Assembly: GCA_014155875.1 (NCBI GenBank)
Contig: JACEFZ010013274.1
Location: 1 to 64,000, forward strand
Source of the DNA: Cepaea nemoralis
Lineage: Eukaryota; Mollusca; Gastropoda; Stylommatophora; Helicidae
Length of the DNA stretch: 64,000 nucleotides
Direction: 5' to 3'
The position numbers were made by a program, and so were the translations under genes. The notes below the pieces were generated by a model. That model searched no databases and was not told where the DNA came from. It saw only the letters and a list, made by a program, of their open reading frames with translations. The first letter of the stretch is position 1. Each line of letters begins with the position of its first letter. Below are positions 11,539 to 21,644 of the stretch, in pieces.

Positions 11539-13850
11539 TTACGTCAAGACGGTATAGCCTTGAATATAGAGAAAACAGTTTTGTTCGTCTGTTGATTCTC
11601 TACATGGCCTATCAAAAGTGAACCGAAAATTGTTCTGGGAAGTAAAGGCTGCCAATTCGTGACAGAGCTTTCCCCTTAAAAAAAAAGTTTCTGCCAGAAA
11701 TCTTTTGTCAAAGCACGCCGTACCTCCCAGAATAATGCCTAAGCACTCTCCGTTCTGTATCTGCCTAAAGGTTTCCAATATTCCTTGTGGCAATGGGTTG
11801 TCCTGCATCTGCATAAAGACGTTCCATTTCCATACTCCCATGATACTTTGGATAGGTCCTTGTACCTGGTTTTCGGCCGGGATTCCATGCAATAGCTTGG
11901 TAAAATCCGGTAATTGTCAGGAGGTTGTAATTTTACCCTTCTGGGAAAGATCACAATCAACGGGATTCTTCGGCGCCTCTGGCCAACGGTCTTACTCCAC
12001 TCCCTCACGTGATTTAATCCTTTCAGCCGAGGATGTACCCGTAGTGAGGTCTTGCATAAGCTGGCCACAGCAAAGCTTGTCTCCGCGATTTTCCTCCATC
12101 CATTATAGATCCTTAACAGATTCATCCATATCTTCCTTTTGAAAGGAATAATGTTACACATCATGGTCCCATGATGTAAATTCAACTGGCGCTTTCCTCC
12201 TTCAAAGTTGGGCGTAACAATTTTCCCTCCTCGGTGTCGCGGTTTCTTCCCCTGATAATCAGTTAACGGGCTGAGTTTCTCTGCATTAGAGTTTCGTGTG
12301 AAAACCGTGCTAGAAATTGGAAATTTAGTGTGCCAAGTTGTCCAGCCTTGAGAAATAACATAGTTACTCCAGGGCGATAAAGTGGTGTTACTTTTGAATA
12401 AAGTATCCACAAATAGCTGATCTACTCCTATCAAATCGACCTGACTGAAGGGTAGATTGAGTCCTAAGAGTGTTGATTCCAAACCACTCTTGACTTCTGT
12501 TACTTCAGGTCCCTGTTGCTGGAATTCCCTGATAACTTCAGCTATAGCGATGCTAGCAGTTTCTACCTCCATCTTGTGTGAAGAGTTTTCTTTGCTAGTA
12601 ACTACAGACAATGTTGTCTGCACAAAATCAGAATCCATATTCTGGCTCCTAACAATTCCCTGTGTTTCCTGAGTCTCCGAACTGGTATACTGTAAGATAA
12701 CAACTGGAAATGTTTCCTGGTCTGGATGTTCCTCTCTGGTCGTGCTTTCATGGGCTAAGTCCAGTTGAGGCAAATCCTGTGATGGGCTGGTGTCTACACA
12801 ATCCATCACACTAGGTAAATGATTTGAACTGAGATCTAGTGTCTTGTCCTGAGCTGCAGCCTCAAAGATCACAAGGGGTTCCGGGTCTTCCTTCATCCCA
12901 CTGTCAGTAAAATTTAATCCCACTTCTTCCTCGTCTGGGCTGAAGGGAATAATAAAGTCGGTTACCTTTCGATCTCCGACCTCCTTAAAAGATGTCCTCA
13001 GGTCATCTTCCTCTTGAGTTTCACCTCTCGTTGAAGTAAAATGAGATTCCTGGGAGTCTTGTACTGGCAAACCGTAGTGCAAAAAGTTGTCCTCTGGGTA
13101 ACTGTTACTAGGTAAATTATCTGAACTGATAATTAGTGACTCTTCCCGCATTGCAGCAGTGAAATTCACCTGGGATTCTGTTCCTTCCTTCCTCCCTATT
13201 TCAGTCAGATGTAATTCCACTTCGTGATTCTGTGACCAGAAGGGAATGTGAGAATCGGCTAGGTCTCCGCCTGCGACCTCATTAAAGGTTGTCTTCAGTT
13301 CCTCTTTCTCTCGAGATTCATTTCTCGTAGCAGTCAAGTGGTTTTCCTGAAGGTCCTCTACTGTCAAACGACTATTGCCGTGGTGCAAACAGTTATCACG
13401 TTTGTGACTGTTTGAAATGCCCTTGGCACGTTTTTTCTTCCCTCTTTTCCGTTTAGGACTGGGTCGAATGAGAACCTGTAGTTCCCGGTCCACTACCTCT
13501 GATTCTGCGGTGGGTGGCAAAGATGTCCCTTCCTTCCTGGTTGGGTGAGCATCCATATCTCCTACCTTATGTTCCGCTAGAAAGGTTAGCTTCTCCGCAT
13601 TGACTGCTTCCATATGCGTTTTTTCCATCTTTACTCCTTCAGTTTTGCTACGCTCTTGTGCTTCAAAGAACTCATCATTTTCTTTAAACATAATGTCTTC
13701 TTCTTGGTCCCACCATTCTAACTCTGCTATGATATATGTTTCTAGTTGCTCTCCCTCTAAGCCTTCTCTTATGCCCCACCCTCTCGCGGTCTCTGAGAAA
13801 TCTGCGCGCGCCTTCAGATCCTCTTCAAGATTCCGGTAAAGCAAGAACAT
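11539..13850 (-). CDS. Unrecognised ORF of element B with internal tandem protein repeats
   Basis: A 703-codon frame (13850 to 11739) begins about 640 bases inside the 5' LTR, where gag would sit. The N-terminus is acidic and helical (LEEDLKARADF, then ELEWWDQEEDI), followed by a basic patch (SPKRKRGKKKRAKG). Next come two units of about 100 residues that align with each other: DNCLHHG...ENHLTATRNES...FNEV and DNFLHYG...ESHFTSTRGET...FKEV, each followed by an IPF motif and an LIISSDNLPS/LDLSSNHLPS box, plus a partial third unit. The last 130 residues look out of frame; an overlapping frame, 11892 to 11539, may be the true continuation. I recognise no domain family. It could be a divergent gag or an accessory protein. 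Confidence 0.55.
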
Positions 13851-14465
13851 AATTGCTAATGACTATATTCAGGTTAGCTTCTATGTATATATCAAAAATC
13901 AGATCTACTAGAAAGACAAGAGTTAACTACTGACAGTCTACGCTATCCAATGTGTATAGTTTAGCCTCAACAGTGAAAGACAACTGTAAATAATATTCAA
14001 AAGTAGTACCTGGCGACAGCAGTGAAGTAAGTGTGAGAGATATACTACACAGTAATCAACAGTAATATTTACCTAAATAAACATTAAAATGCACTGCATA
14101 CATGTCAAAATGACCATGGCATATATTAGCATAAAATTGCAAATCAGTCAAGCAGTTAAATCATCAAACACATCAATGTAAATATGATAAAAGTGTTCAA
14201 TTATCAATAAATGATTAATGGTAACACTAATTGATAATAGTTAAAACAGTTATCAATAAATGATAGATGATGGTAGTTTTCTCATAAGTTCTTATCTGTT
14301 ATACTTTTGAAAAGTTATATATGTACTCTGAAACTTCCTCAACTAAAAGTAGCTACATTTGATGATAGTCTATTTTGATGACTGAAGATTACAAGAGTTA
14401 ACTTTGAAAAATCGTTTGTCTAGGGTCTAGTAGAATCACTATGATTACTAGAATCCTGGTTCAGG
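13851..14465 (-). other. 5' leader of element B
   Basis: About 600 AT-rich bases between the primer-binding site and the long ORF. Nothing further recognised. Confidence 0.45.
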
Positions 14466-14487
14466 ATCGCGGACTGGACCCCAAATC
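14466..14487 (-). promoter_or_regulatory. Primer-binding site of element B
   Basis: On the minus strand the LTR end (TTCTGACA) is followed by GATT and then TGGGGTCCAGTCCGCG. The plus strand here reads like a tRNA 3' end: a T-arm ggttcaggatc (14458-14468), an acceptor strand and a terminal CCA. This fixes the orientation of B. Confidence 0.7.
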
Positions 14488-15384
14488 TGTCAGAAGTCGG
14501 GGTGCCCCACCGGCTAGATGAAAGTCTTACTCACTGGCGAGCAACCCTAAATAGTCAGAAACTGACTAGGGACAAAATCTATATGGCTGAACTACAGATT
14601 AAGCCCATGAATATCCAACGTACAGCTCCAAGTGGCTCGTTTCAAAATGAAATGAACTGTGCTGAATATTCGCCAAGGTATAGGAAAGAGAAGGTTAGCT
14701 TAAGATAGATGTTTTAAGTCTAAATATATTAGTATAGACGACTATCTCAGTCCAGGTTTTCTCCCTGACTGCTCCTTTCCTTGGTGTGTAAGTGAACCCC
14801 CACCAATGTACACAACAACACGTATGCACAATTGGAAAAAAATATAATGACAGAACTATGAGTTACAATACTACAACATTTATTTGCTAACCATAACAAT
14901 AGACATCGGATGATTGTCAATATGAGGATGATAAAATCATATAACATATTGTGATGAGAAACATTACGTAACTTTACTTGTTACTTCATCTATCTGGAAC
15001 TGTGGTCCAAATCCCCACTCTCCAGTAGACTCAACAAAAGAGAACAGCTTGCCGGTATTCTGACGACTGCCAGTCCTGACACTCCTAGTCAGTAGTCTCT
15101 AGTCTTGAGATCTATAACATAGGTGCTCCTTGTGAGAGCTTGAAAGAAAGTCAAGAATGTGTTATATCAGTTCTACATCAGCGCAATCCTAATTAAAACA
15201 TATCATAACACAAACATATACAATGACCAGTCTGGCCAAGTTTATCTTCCAGCTCTACTGTGTTCACCATCCTCCTTCTCCCTCCTACTGTCTTAGTCGG
15301 GGACGGGCTTTTCAATTGTCTCACACGCCTGTAATGATTTCATTTCTGCCGCCCCATGTCCATGTCGCTAATACAGAAATTCTG
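14488..15384 (-). repeat. 5' LTR of element B, outer 9 bases missing
   Basis: This matches 2281-3177 for 897 bases. The outer end stops at ...aaattctg, where the other LTR continues tgtcgtaca, and joins LINE sequence atctgagtgttc directly. Confidence 0.85.
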
Positions 15385-16140
15385 ATCTGAGTGTTCATAG
15401 ATGAGCGCGTTGACCTCTGCATTGACAGTGGCAGGGTTCTGCTCTCTGCACCGTCTGTCGAGTGTGATAATGCAGGAGAAAGTGCACTTAAAAGCTGGAG
15501 GCACCGGCACCCATTCCTTGCCAGGGTTGATACTGGTAAGACTGCAGACCTGTCTGAAGACATCTTCCGCCCGACCAATCCATGATTTGCCCCTCTTTAG
15601 CCTGTCACCCTTTTCTCTGAATATAGCGTCATGCAGAGGGTGCTGCTCATCTGCACTTATTTTTAAGTATGCACGAGCTCTCCAGATCTTGATCCTGTGT
15701 TCCATTGTCGGGAAGTCAAGGAGGTATCTCATTGCTACACAGCTGGTGTCTCTCGTGCAGCCCAAAATGATGCGCATGGCTTCGTTTTGTACCTTTTCGA
15801 GTCTTCCAATCTGTGTAGGGCTGACAGTGAGGATGGCCAGGGCATACTCGATGCGTGAAAGCACAAGTCCTTAGAACAGAAGTATTAGCAGTCTTTGCTC
15901 GATATTGGCAGTCGCCATGACTCTCATTGCTGACAAACCTTTTCGAGCTTTCGTTATGACATAATCGACATGATCTCTGAAGGACAGGCTACGATCAAGC
16001 CTCACGCCAAGATATTTCATTGACTGAGTTCTACTCAAAATGCTCCCATCCATTCTTACTGCCGGCAGGTCTGTGTTCACAATATGGTTGTTTAGGGGGA
16101 ACCATGTAACCGATGCTTTTGCAGCGTTGACAAGGGCATC
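15385..16140 (-). pseudogene. RNase-H LINE fragment (RT thumb to pre-RNase H), right part of split copy
   Basis: Minus-strand frames 16080-15871 and 15864-15340 encode MKYLGVRLDRSLSFRDHVDY, MRIILGCTRDTSCVAMRYL and LDRRCREQNPATVNAEVNAL. These are colinear with 37262-38113 and with the intact LINE at 32450-34843. A nonsense codon separates the frames near 15868 (LFQGL becomes LF-stop-GL). The 5' side ends in non-LINE sequence at about 16140, at the same place as the 38.1-kb copy. Confidence 0.88.
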
Positions 16141-16815
16141 GACATCAGCACACCATGAGGAAATTAGATCTAGTCAGTGTTGCCATATCCCTTTGATGAA
16201 AAAGCACCAAAATCGACCCCCCAAAAAAAACTAAAAAGTACCCAAAAAAAGTAAGGTGTGTATGTCATTCCCTTCAGCTGGCAGTGCTACATTTTTGTAA
16301 AACAATTGGCACTCAATAGGTGATGTGGTCAATAGCGCACACTTCACCTTTACTTTCCAGAACATTTCATGGCGCTTAGTTTCGGCTTAGTCAACCCGGG
16401 AGCAATAGTGGGGACTTAATTACATGATCTACGGGCTAACCATGAGCTATCGTGCGTGCTCTCGACGGCCTGTGCACTTGGTAAGTGAAATTTAAGGGGA
16501 AACAAATACCTCTTGTTAACGGGATCATAATATTCATTTTATTGTTTGCAAGGGACATAACTCGCCAACGTTTCTCTAAAGAAGCAATTAGTTGCATTAA
16601 TTGTTAAATGTTTAATATAATGACACCATTTATTCACAGTTAACACAATAATTTGGCTTCCTAAAGATTCGAATACTTTTACTGCTAAAAATAATAAAAT
16701 GTACTTGTTAATGCAATATATACAATGTATTTACACTGCAAGCTCCGTGCACGATGTTAACGACTGTTCCCCCCAATGGACGCACTGATTTCTGGTTTCT
16801 CTTCACAACGTATAA
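15385..16815. repeat. Copy 1 (right arm) of duplicated locus shared with 37346-38783
   Basis: Both the LINE fragment and about 670 bases of following non-LINE sequence (from ggaaattagatctag to cttcacaacgt) match 37346-38783, with scattered substitutions. The left arm is 2071-2280. The non-LINE part, 16141-16815, contains no gene that I can see. Confidence 0.85.
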
Positions 16816-16928
16816 ATAGACTCGGGCCACGGGTTTCCATACGCAGCAAGGCATGTGTTCCAATGCCAACCAAATCAGACACACAAAGACACTTGGCAAA
16901 ATCTAGAGATGAAAATAACAGATATGTT

Positions 16929-18445
16929 CAATCAATCAATCATGTGCCATGCCGGAAAGCGTGGGCGGTCATGATTCGCCATTTCACTCGATCACCAGAG
17001 TCGTGGATCAGCTCAGTGTTCCTGTCTCGTCCATGCCATGTGGCCAAGCCATCCAGGTATTTTCCTCTCGGTCTTCCTCTTGGTCTGTTCCCTTCGATCT
17101 TGCCAGCTGTCACCAAGTTCTCCAGTCCATTTCTTCTCATAACATGTCCAAAAAATGTTGCTTGCTTGCTTGTGTTCGTTGGCTTGAGCTCCAACGCGAA
17201 GTCCTGTATGTCGGATGAAGACATCCTGTTGTCCAACATCAGTGTGATGTCATACAGGACCTGAGTTTTGCGTGAGTATCCGTTGTCCCATGTCTGGCTT
17301 ATTGGTGTGCAGACTGGTGGTCCCTCGCCGTACAGGCAGACACTCTCCGACTTCGGAGGAATCGGCGATCCTACTGACTTTAGCCAGGACCCCGAAGGGA
17401 CCTGTTGCCCAGGACGCTCGACGAGGACGCGTCAATAGGTCTTGGCCAGTATATAACGCGGCCCTGGTGCCTTGGAAACACCTCAACGTCCCCAAAAAAA
17501 TGTTGACTGTCTACGTCTAATTTCTCTAATCAATCTACGATTTTCATTTGTCTCTTGTAGTACTTGGTCATTGGTTTTTCCATCTGTCCATGGTATTCTT
17601 TGCATTTTCCTCAGAAACCACATTTCTGCAGCCATCTGATGTTTTTCAGCTTGACTGCACATTGTCCAAGTTTCACATCCATACAAAAGAACAGGCTCTA
17701 TGTATCCCCTCAACACTCTTTTTCTCGTTTCAATTGACATCATTTTATTGGTCAGAATGTTTTTCATCTTGCTAAAGGCTACTTTCGCCATGACGATTCT
17801 TGTTCTAATCTCTTCAAGGCATCTGCCATCAGATGTTATGACTGTTCCGAGATAATTGAACCGATTCACTTGTTGAAGAATATTCCCATTTACTTGTATA
17901 TTACATTGTGGTACTTCGTTCTTCCTAGTGACGACCATAACCTGTGTCTTCCTACAATTTAATTCCAACCGCAGCTGCTCACTGTGTACAACAACAGCGT
18001 CTACTAATTGTTGCAGATCCTGTGCATTGTCTGCAATCAATACTGTATCATCTGCATATCTAATGTTATTTATGTTTCGTCCTCCAATGCTGATTCCATT
18101 TAGGTTTCTACATTTCTGAAAATATTTTCACTGTATAGGGAAACAAGATCTGGAGACATTACACATCCCTGCCTAACACCTCTCTTAATAGGTTGATATT
18201 GTCCTACTTCATTATCAATCCTTATGGCAGCTTGTTGTTTCCAATATATGTTTTTTTATAAGTCTAATGTCTTTCCCATCAATTTGTAGATCTGCAAGCA
18301 TATCCACAATGTTGACATGTCTAACTCTATCAAAAGCCTTTGTGTAGTCAATAAAGCAAAGATGTATATCCTTGTTTACTTCTAAAGCACGTTCAATAAC
18401 TGTTCGCAGCATATACACAGCATATCTGTACCCATTTACTGTGAG
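16929..18445 (-). mobile_element. RTE-like LINE, 5' truncated, inserted in Tx1 copy 1
   Basis: The target duplication acagatatgtt occurs at 16918-16928 and 18446-18456. The minus-strand 3' end carries an (ATTG)n tail (plus strand caatcaatcaatc). Coding remnants: IHLCFIDYTKAFDRVRH (18215-18418), a palm segment GVRQGCVMSPDL and YADDTVLIADN (about 18040-18190), thumb and C-terminal region (17483-18040, YLGTVITSDGR, PVLLYGCETWTM), and the C-terminus (16940-17160, GHVMRRNGLENL, NRPRGRPRGKYLDGLATWH). It is interrupted by a short insertion at 17161-17490. Confidence 0.88.
17161..17490 (-). mobile_element. 330-bp SINE-like retroposon inside the RTE element
   Basis: Flanks ccaaaaaatgttg (17148-17160) and ccaaaaaaatgttg (17492-17505) look like a target duplication; the homologous RTE copy at 20.88 kb lacks this insert. 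The left end is (CTTG)n, giving a (CAAG)n tail on the minus strand. The GC-rich body matches nothing I recognise. One minus frame next to the tail (MSSSDIQDFALELKPTNTSK) looks protein-like, so a 5'-truncated LINE or mRNA fragment is an alternative. Confidence 0.6.
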
Positions 18446-19480
18446 ACAGATATGTTACAGAGGTACAAATACAAAACAACTACCATATTTGGTAGAAGTA
18501 CCATTGTTAATACATATATAATTCCAAAAATACTATATCTGTGCACAGTCCTAGATCCTCCACGTCAGACTGTCACAAACATAAACAAAGAGATTAGACG
18601 CTTTGTGTTTGGCAGCACCATCTACAGTATCAAACATACTACACTCATGCAAGACAAAAAAGATGGAGGTATCGCCCTCCAAGACATAACAACCAAAATA
18701 CAAGCACTTAGGATCAAACACGTAGGTGAAATCCTACAACACCCAGAAAAACACCCTTTAGCACACTATTACATTGGAATTAGGCTATCTTACTTAAAAC
18801 CTATTAGGAATACATCCTCACATTACTTTGGCACTCTCCCAACGTTCTACAAAACATGTATTTCAGCCATTAAAAGACACGAAAAATTACTACACAAGAA
18901 AACACATACAATCTACAGGCATTTAGTTAAATTACAAGCAACTCCGGTACATCTCAGAATTAAAAGAGGACATAGATATTTCATAAAAGATTATACCGAA
19001 ATTTTCTCTAATATTCACAACAAGCAGATTATCCCCAAAAGCAAAGGAAATTACATATAGGCTTGTTTACATCATGACCCCAACAACAGAGAGAACAGCA
19101 AAAATAACAAAACAAATACTACAGTGTCAGCTTTGTAGACGGAACGTCCAAGAATCAGAATAGCACATCTATTACGAATGCAACACAATCATGCCAACAA
19201 GAAATCTCCTACAAAACATCCTAAACACTCATACCAAACAAAGAACAGATGTTTACAAAGCAATAATGAAAAATTCCATTCCTTACTCCACACAAGACAT
19301 CCACACAAAGCTACTTGTGCTATTGGCAGAGTACAGAAATCTTATATGGACATTAAGAAACAAAGCACTATACAATTACAGAACAATCAACAAAGAAATT
19401 GTCCAACAACTTTATCAACAAAAAGTCGCAAACATTCTAATCTTAGCCCCACAAGCGCAAATCTCGTAAAAGATTTGGCT
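18446..19480 (+). pseudogene. Tx1-like RT C-terminal region, copy 1
   Basis: Frame 18452-19060 (TTIFGRSTIVNTYIIPKILY, IRRFVFGSTIYSIKH, DKKDGGIALQDI) is colinear with codons in 49035-50738. One extra base near 19040 ends it early; the zinc-finger part (QCQLCRRNVQES) and the terminus continue in other frames to about 19469. It is inactive. Confidence 0.85.
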
Positions 19481-20562
<1,082 letters not shown>

Positions 20563-20565
20563 CAA

Positions 20566-20915
20566 ACTGGTTTCCAAATGCAGCAGGGCAAGTGTTCCCA
20601 TGTCAACCAAATCAGACACACAAAGACACTTGGCAAAATCTAGAGAAGAAAATAACAGATATGTTCAATCAATCAATCATGTGCCATGCCGGAAAGCGTG
20701 GGCGGTCATGATTCGCCATTTCACTTGACCGCCAGAGTCGTGGATCAGCTCCGTGTTTCTCTCTCGACCATGCCACAAGGCCAAGCCATCCAGGTACTTG
20801 CTTCTAGGTCTTCCCCTTGGTCTGTTCCCTTCGATCTTGCCAGTTGTCACCAAGTTCTCCAAATCATTTCTTCTCATAACATGCCCAAAAAATGGTGACT
20901 GTCTACGTCTAATCT
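20566..20915 (-). pseudogene. Second copy of the Tx1/RTE junction with RTE C-terminus
   Basis: Bases 20608-20678 match the Tx1 RT fragment and run straight into caatcaatcaatcatgtgcc and the minus-strand RTE C-terminus (NDLENLVTTGKIEGNRPRGR, IMTAHAFRHGT). This is the same junction as at 16928/16929. It lacks the 330-bp insert and ends near 20915. Confidence 0.8.
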
Positions 20916-21035
20916 AAATAGAAATGAAATACAAACTTCACACATGAAGGTTCAATCATCTGTTTATATTACTTAATTAACTAAATTATATTTAATAAAC
21001 AAGATGAAACCAAACATTTTAAATAAAAATAAACA

Positions 21036-21434
21036 CTACACCTCTCCACCATGTCCATAAAAAACGGCATATACTGAAAGATTATGTTCAAAGTCGTGAG
21101 GTATTGAATTGAAACGATCTTCCATTGTTTTTCTTCGACCTTGAATGGAAAATGCTGCCATATCGTAAGTTTTTGTCTCGTGTGAGTAAGTCCTGATATC
21201 ATTCTTGCCATCGATGTCACGACTATCTCTTCTGATGTATAAAATATCTTTCTTAAAAGCAGAAGAACCCTGCGAGTTGAGACTGGGCACCTCTGCGTTC
21301 TTGTACTTCCACCGACAGAACGTAACAAACAGACTGCGGAGCAGACGTAAAATGTTCAAGAAAAACAAAGTGGCCACGAGTATTGCGATGGTTTCAGAAC
21401 AAAACACCCAGTCTCTAATGAAATATATTCCCAT
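21036..21434 (-). CDS. PPM1L-like PP2C phosphatase, possible first exon
   Basis: The 132-codon minus frame begins with ATG in a good context (ttgccATGG) and a hydrophobic segment (TIAILVATLFFLNILRLL, residues 15-32), like the N-terminal membrane anchor of PPM1L. It ends with the first PP2C motifs: AAFSIQGRRKTMEDRF and VYAVFYGHGGE. The open frame stops two codons after GGE, and GAG|GTG there could be a splice donor, so this fits exon 1 with downstream exons lying leftwards outside recognisable sequence. The motif should be FDGHGG: the metal-binding Asp is Tyr here (TAT, 21057-21059). That argues for a non-catalytic or pseudogenised copy. The 5' side is capped by a retroelement tail. Confidence 0.6.
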   Translation of the reverse strand: MGIYFIRDWVFCSETIAILVATLFFLNILRLLRSLFVTFCRWKYKNAEVPSLNSQGSSAFKKDILYIRRDSRDIDGKNDIRTYSHETKTYDMAAFSIQGRRKTMEDRFNSIPHDFEHNLSVYAVFYGHGGEV

Positions 21435-21439
21435 GGCAA

Positions 21440-21644
21440 TAATAATAATAATAATAAGTCTTTATTTTCAAAGGGTTAAGAATTGGGCACGCAGGCCCGT
21501 CTGACATTCTGCCCTTCTTCTCTATTTCCTCTCATACATTCTTTCATTCAACATCACTTATGAAGCAACTTTTGACAACAAAAGAACATTAAAACGCATG
21601 AAAAATAATCAATAACAAATGACTCACTGAGGCAGTGTTTAACA
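21440..21644 (-). mobile_element. Retroelement 3' end abutting the PPM1L-like start codon
   Basis: On the minus strand the segment ends in tgaaaataaagac and an (ATT)n tract, then gccATG. It looks like the 3' UTR and tail of a retroposon lying directly upstream of the phosphatase ATG. Its body continues to the GAA tail of the LINE at 21645; the family is not identified. Confidence 0.5.

Larger units (their letters stand above)
2281..15384 (-). mobile_element. LTR retrotransposon B, non-autonomous, containing nested element A
   Basis: Two direct repeats of 897 shared bases bound this unit (2281-3177 and 14488-15384). I noticed only two mismatches between them. Orientation is minus: inside the right repeat a 4-base spacer leads to a primer-binding site complementary to a tRNA 3' end (14466-14483), and the long ORF reads leftwards. 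Next to the left repeat, a purine-rich stretch on the minus strand (3187-3197) suits a polypurine tract. Without element A (3834-10534) the unit is about 6.4 kb. No protease, RT or integrase is recognisable, so it probably depended on proteins made elsewhere. Confidence 0.85.

Noticed and set aside
11739..12200. RT or integrase in the C-terminal part of the element B ORF
   Set aside because: I looked for YxDD, DDE and GPF/Y motifs in all three minus frames and found none.
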